From Bacteroidota bacterium (GTDB lineage: Bacteria > Bacteroidota > Bacteroidia > Bacteroidales > VadinHA17): a stretch of DNA of 8,301 bases. The notes below the pieces were generated by a model. The model had not been told where the DNA came from. It ran no database searches and was given only the letters and a program-made list of their open reading frames with translations. A program made the translations under genes and the position numbers. This document shows positions 6,658 to 8,301 of the stretch, in pieces (positions within the stretch are counted from its first letter, which is position 1; every line of letters starts with the position of its first letter). The stretch spans positions 1 to 8,301 of the forward strand of contig SBFZ01000295.1 of NCBI GenBank assembly GCA_006227095.1, in the 5' to 3' direction.

Positions 6658-8301
6658 TTACCTGTAGAAATAGAGGTTGTCAATATAGAGTTCATCCAGG
6701 TTTGATGTAAGAACAATCTGAGCCAGGTCTGACCTCGTCAATGTACCGGTAAATGCCGTGACAGGCAGGTCTATTGAGATCCATTTGCCCTTCTCGAGTG
6801 CCGGAATACTACCGCTTACGGTATGGACTACAGTGAGTATGAAGTTTGTCACTTCAGCTGAACCACCACCGAAGTCGACACACTTGATTGTGAGAACGTC
6901 TCCTGCCACCACCTCATCAGGTGTCCAGATGTCGAGGTGGAAATTTGTCATTGCCGATGCATTGAATTTATGGTTGCTGAAGTCAATGCCTGCAAAGTTT
7001 GTGAAGGTATACTTCTTGACTGCATCTCCGGCCACTGTCAGGTCGGCAACATCAGAATCATCCCAGGTGGCTGACCAGGCATCAACGGTAACATTTGCGT
7101 AGGCATTGCTGAACAGGGATATTACATCACCAGCATTTCTTGCAGGAGGTGTGGGTGCTGCTGCTGTGGGTCCGCCGGTAGTTCCTCCGGATGTTTTATA
7201 GAAGTAGAAGTTATCTATCCAGATGGTGTTTGCACCGGCAGGCTGGCCCACCAGAATATACTGCGCCAGATGGGCTTTGGTTGTCAGACCGGAAAAACTG
7301 CTCAGCGGTATGTCATAGCTTACCCATACGCCCTGTGCCGGTGATGCGAAATTGAGCTGGTGTTCCACATCATCACCGCCTCCGTATGAACCGTCAGCAC
7401 CAAAGTCAACAAGCTTGAATCCGAAACTGGTATTATCAGCTGACCACACATCAATATGCACATGGGTCATCAATGTTGCATCAATGGTGGCCGTGGTTGT
7501 CTCTATCCCTACGTAATCAAGCGCGGAATACTTCTTGGCTGCGTTCCCTGCAATGTTTACATCCTCAAGAACCGCAACAGACCAGTCTGTTCTCCATGAG
7601 CTCACTGCAACATTCGTATAGGCATTGCTGAACAGGGAGATGACGTCTGCAGCATCCCTCGCCGGTGGTGCCGGCGCGGCTGCCGAAGGTTCCGTTGGTG
7701 CCGGGCCTGTCCTGTAGAAGTAAATGTTGTCAAGGTAGATTGTTGAGGGCGTGGTTCCGGCCTGCCCGTCAAACTTCATCTGTATAACATCGCCGAGGCT
7801 CATGCCGGAGGATGTGAAACTTGTCAGGGGAATGTCATAACTGTTCCATTGCCCGGCAGTTATCGGAGTCAGGGCAACGAGATGCTCAGCCGGTGAACCG
7901 CTGCCGTTGACCGGGGTCACGCTTACTGCAGTGGCATCAGCGGTCCACATATCAATGTGGAGATACTGCATGCCTGAAAGATCCTGCCCCGAGGCAAAGG
8001 ATGTACCCTGGTAATTGAAACTGGCATATTTGAGGGTGCTGTTACCAGCAACATCAACAGTGGTCACCACAGTTGACTGGCCCCAGTTCGGGTTGAAATC
8101 GGTACCGGTCAGACTTGTATAAGCCCCGCTGAACACCGATACCACATTGGCAGCATCCCTCGCCGGTGGCGTTGGTGCCGCAGCTGTTGGCTCCGTGGCT
8201 GAACTTCCGCCTTCAGTATAGAAATAGAGATTATCAAGATAGATATCCCCGTTTCCGTCAAACTTCAGCTGGAACACATCAGTCAGGTCAACCGGGGAGA
8301 A
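6658..8301 (-). CDS. Tandem-module carbohydrate-binding-like protein (N-terminus cut by window edge)
   Basis: The frame is open from the right edge to the TAA at 6658, giving 547 visible residues. The GTG at 8277 is not a credible start, because the codons before it continue a repeat. The visible part is the tail of one module plus three complete modules of 162-171 residues. Each opens with a Pro/Ala linker (AAAPTPPARDA), then D-V-I-S-L-F-S-x-A-Y, an AGxxxKKY segment, an H-x-D-x-W strand, a G-x-W-x-S-Y-D-I-P strand, and ends in YLDNLYFY or a variant. This closing pattern is typical of beta-sandwich carbohydrate-binding modules, though no CBM family is assigned here. There are no hydrolase signatures. 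The protein stops directly after the last YFYR, with no type IX sorting domain, so anchoring is probably by an unseen N-terminal lipoprotein signal. A GH catalytic domain upstream of the edge cannot be excluded. Probable role: surface binding of beta-glucan for the GH16 enzyme encoded next. Confidence 0.75.
   Translation of the reverse strand, partial: FSPVDLTDVFQLKFDGNGDIYLDNLYFYTEGGSSATEPTAAAPTPPARDAANVVSVFSGAYTSLTGTDFNPNWGQSTVVTTVDVAGNSTLKYASFNYQGTSFASGQDLSGMQYLHIDMWTADATAVSVTPVNGSGSPAEHLVALTPITAGQWNSYDIPLTSFTSSGMSLGDVIQMKFDGQAGTTPSTIYLDNIYFYRTGPAPTEPSAAAPAPPARDAADVISLFSNAYTNVAVSSWRTDWSVAVLEDVNIAGNAAKKYSALDYVGIETTTATIDATLMTHVHIDVWSADNTSFGFKLVDFGADGSYGGGDDVEHQLNFASPAQGVWVSYDIPLSSFSGLTTKAHLAQYILVGQPAGANTIWIDNFYFYKTSGGTTGGPTAAAPTPPARNAGDVISLFSNAYANVTVDAWSATWDDSDVADLTVAGDAVKKYTFTNFAGIDFSNHKFNASAMTNFHLDIWTPDEVVAGDVLTIKCVDFGGGSAEVTNFILTVVHTVSGSIPALEKGKWISIDLPVTAFTGTLTRSDLAQIVLTSNLDELYIDNLYFYR
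6661..7173 (-). repeat. Binding-like module 3 (complete, C-terminal)
   Basis: A 171-residue unit from GPTAAAPTPPARNAGDVI to LYIDNLYFYR, ending the protein. It has HLDIWTPD and GKWISIDLPV. The VDFG loop is shorter (VDFGGGSAEV), without the Asp cluster of module 2, and an extra VVHTVSGSIPALE segment follows. It is the most diverged of the three complete units. Confidence 0.75.
7192..7692 (-). repeat. Binding-like module 2 (complete)
   Basis: A 167-residue unit from EPSAAAPAPPARDAADVI to IWIDNFYFYKT. It has HIDVWSAD, GVWVSYDIPL and a VDFGADGSYGGGDDVEH loop rich in Asp and Gly, which could hold a calcium ion or contact sugar. Its linker shares 20 identical bases with module 3 (7619-7638 and 7100-7119). 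Confidence 0.75.
7708..8193 (-). repeat. Binding-like module 1 (complete)
   Basis: A 162-residue unit from EPTAAAPTPPARDAANVV to IYLDNIYFYRT. It has HIDMWTAD and GQWNSYDIPL in common with the later units. In place of the VDFG loop of modules 2 and 3 it has TPVNGSGSPAEHLVAL, so its presumed ligand or metal loop differs. The linker DNA shares a 20-base identical run with module 2 (8150-8169 and 7649-7668). Confidence 0.75.
8218..8301 (-). repeat. Binding-like module, C-terminal tail only
   Basis: The stretch from the right edge ends in DVFQLKFDGNG then IYLDNLYFY. It matches the end of the next module (DVIQMKFDGQAG then IYLDNIYFY) almost position for position, so a further module extends beyond the window. 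It shows that the repeat array has at least four copies and that the gene does not begin here. Confidence 0.75.

Noticed and set aside
6558..6716. Longer N-terminus for the GH16 protein from 6716
   Set aside because: It would overlap the upstream coding region, read through the hairpin, and bury the lipoprotein signal peptide.
8275..8277. GTG at 8277 as the start of the modular protein
   Set aside because: The codons upstream to the window edge stay open and continue a repeat unit that matches the next module, so the true start is outside the window.

Overview
The window reads as part of a beta-glucan (laminarin-type) utilisation locus from a member of the Bacteroidota. Supporting this are two secreted glycoside hydrolases with lipoprotein signal peptides, a binding protein built of tandem modules, starts preceded by A-rich stretches rather than strong Shine-Dalgarno sites, and a sugar symporter packed among them. 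The order or family cannot be fixed from the sequence. No SusC/SusD pair is visible; if one exists it lies outside the window.

All five genes are on the minus strand, so transcription runs from right to left. At the right edge (8301-6658) is the C-terminal part of a modular protein with at least three complete carbohydrate-binding-like repeats. An 11-bp stem-loop (6606-6648) separates it from a GH16 endo-beta-1,3-glucanase lipoprotein (6557-5754). A 115-base gap leads to a sugar:cation symporter of the GPH/MelB type (5637-4207). A GH30 glucanase lipoprotein follows (4151-2481). After 37 bases comes a large protein without a signal peptide (2443 to the left edge, cut by the window). It is open for 814 codons and carries the RD..Q and WND signatures of the clan GH-Q phosphorylases (GH94/GH149/GH161).

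Together the genes suggest this scheme: surface modules hold the glucan, GH16 cuts the beta-1,3 backbone, GH30 removes or cuts beta-1,6-linked parts, the symporter brings short oligosaccharides across the inner membrane, and the cytoplasmic phosphorylase splits them with phosphate to glucose-1-phosphate. The hydrolase families are seen directly. The phosphorylase's exact family and the oligosaccharide it uses are inferred. The window is almost fully coding, with no RNA genes, mobile elements or CRISPR array seen. The points most worth a second look are the left-edge phosphorylase-like protein, the diverging loops of the binding repeats, and the intercistronic hairpin.
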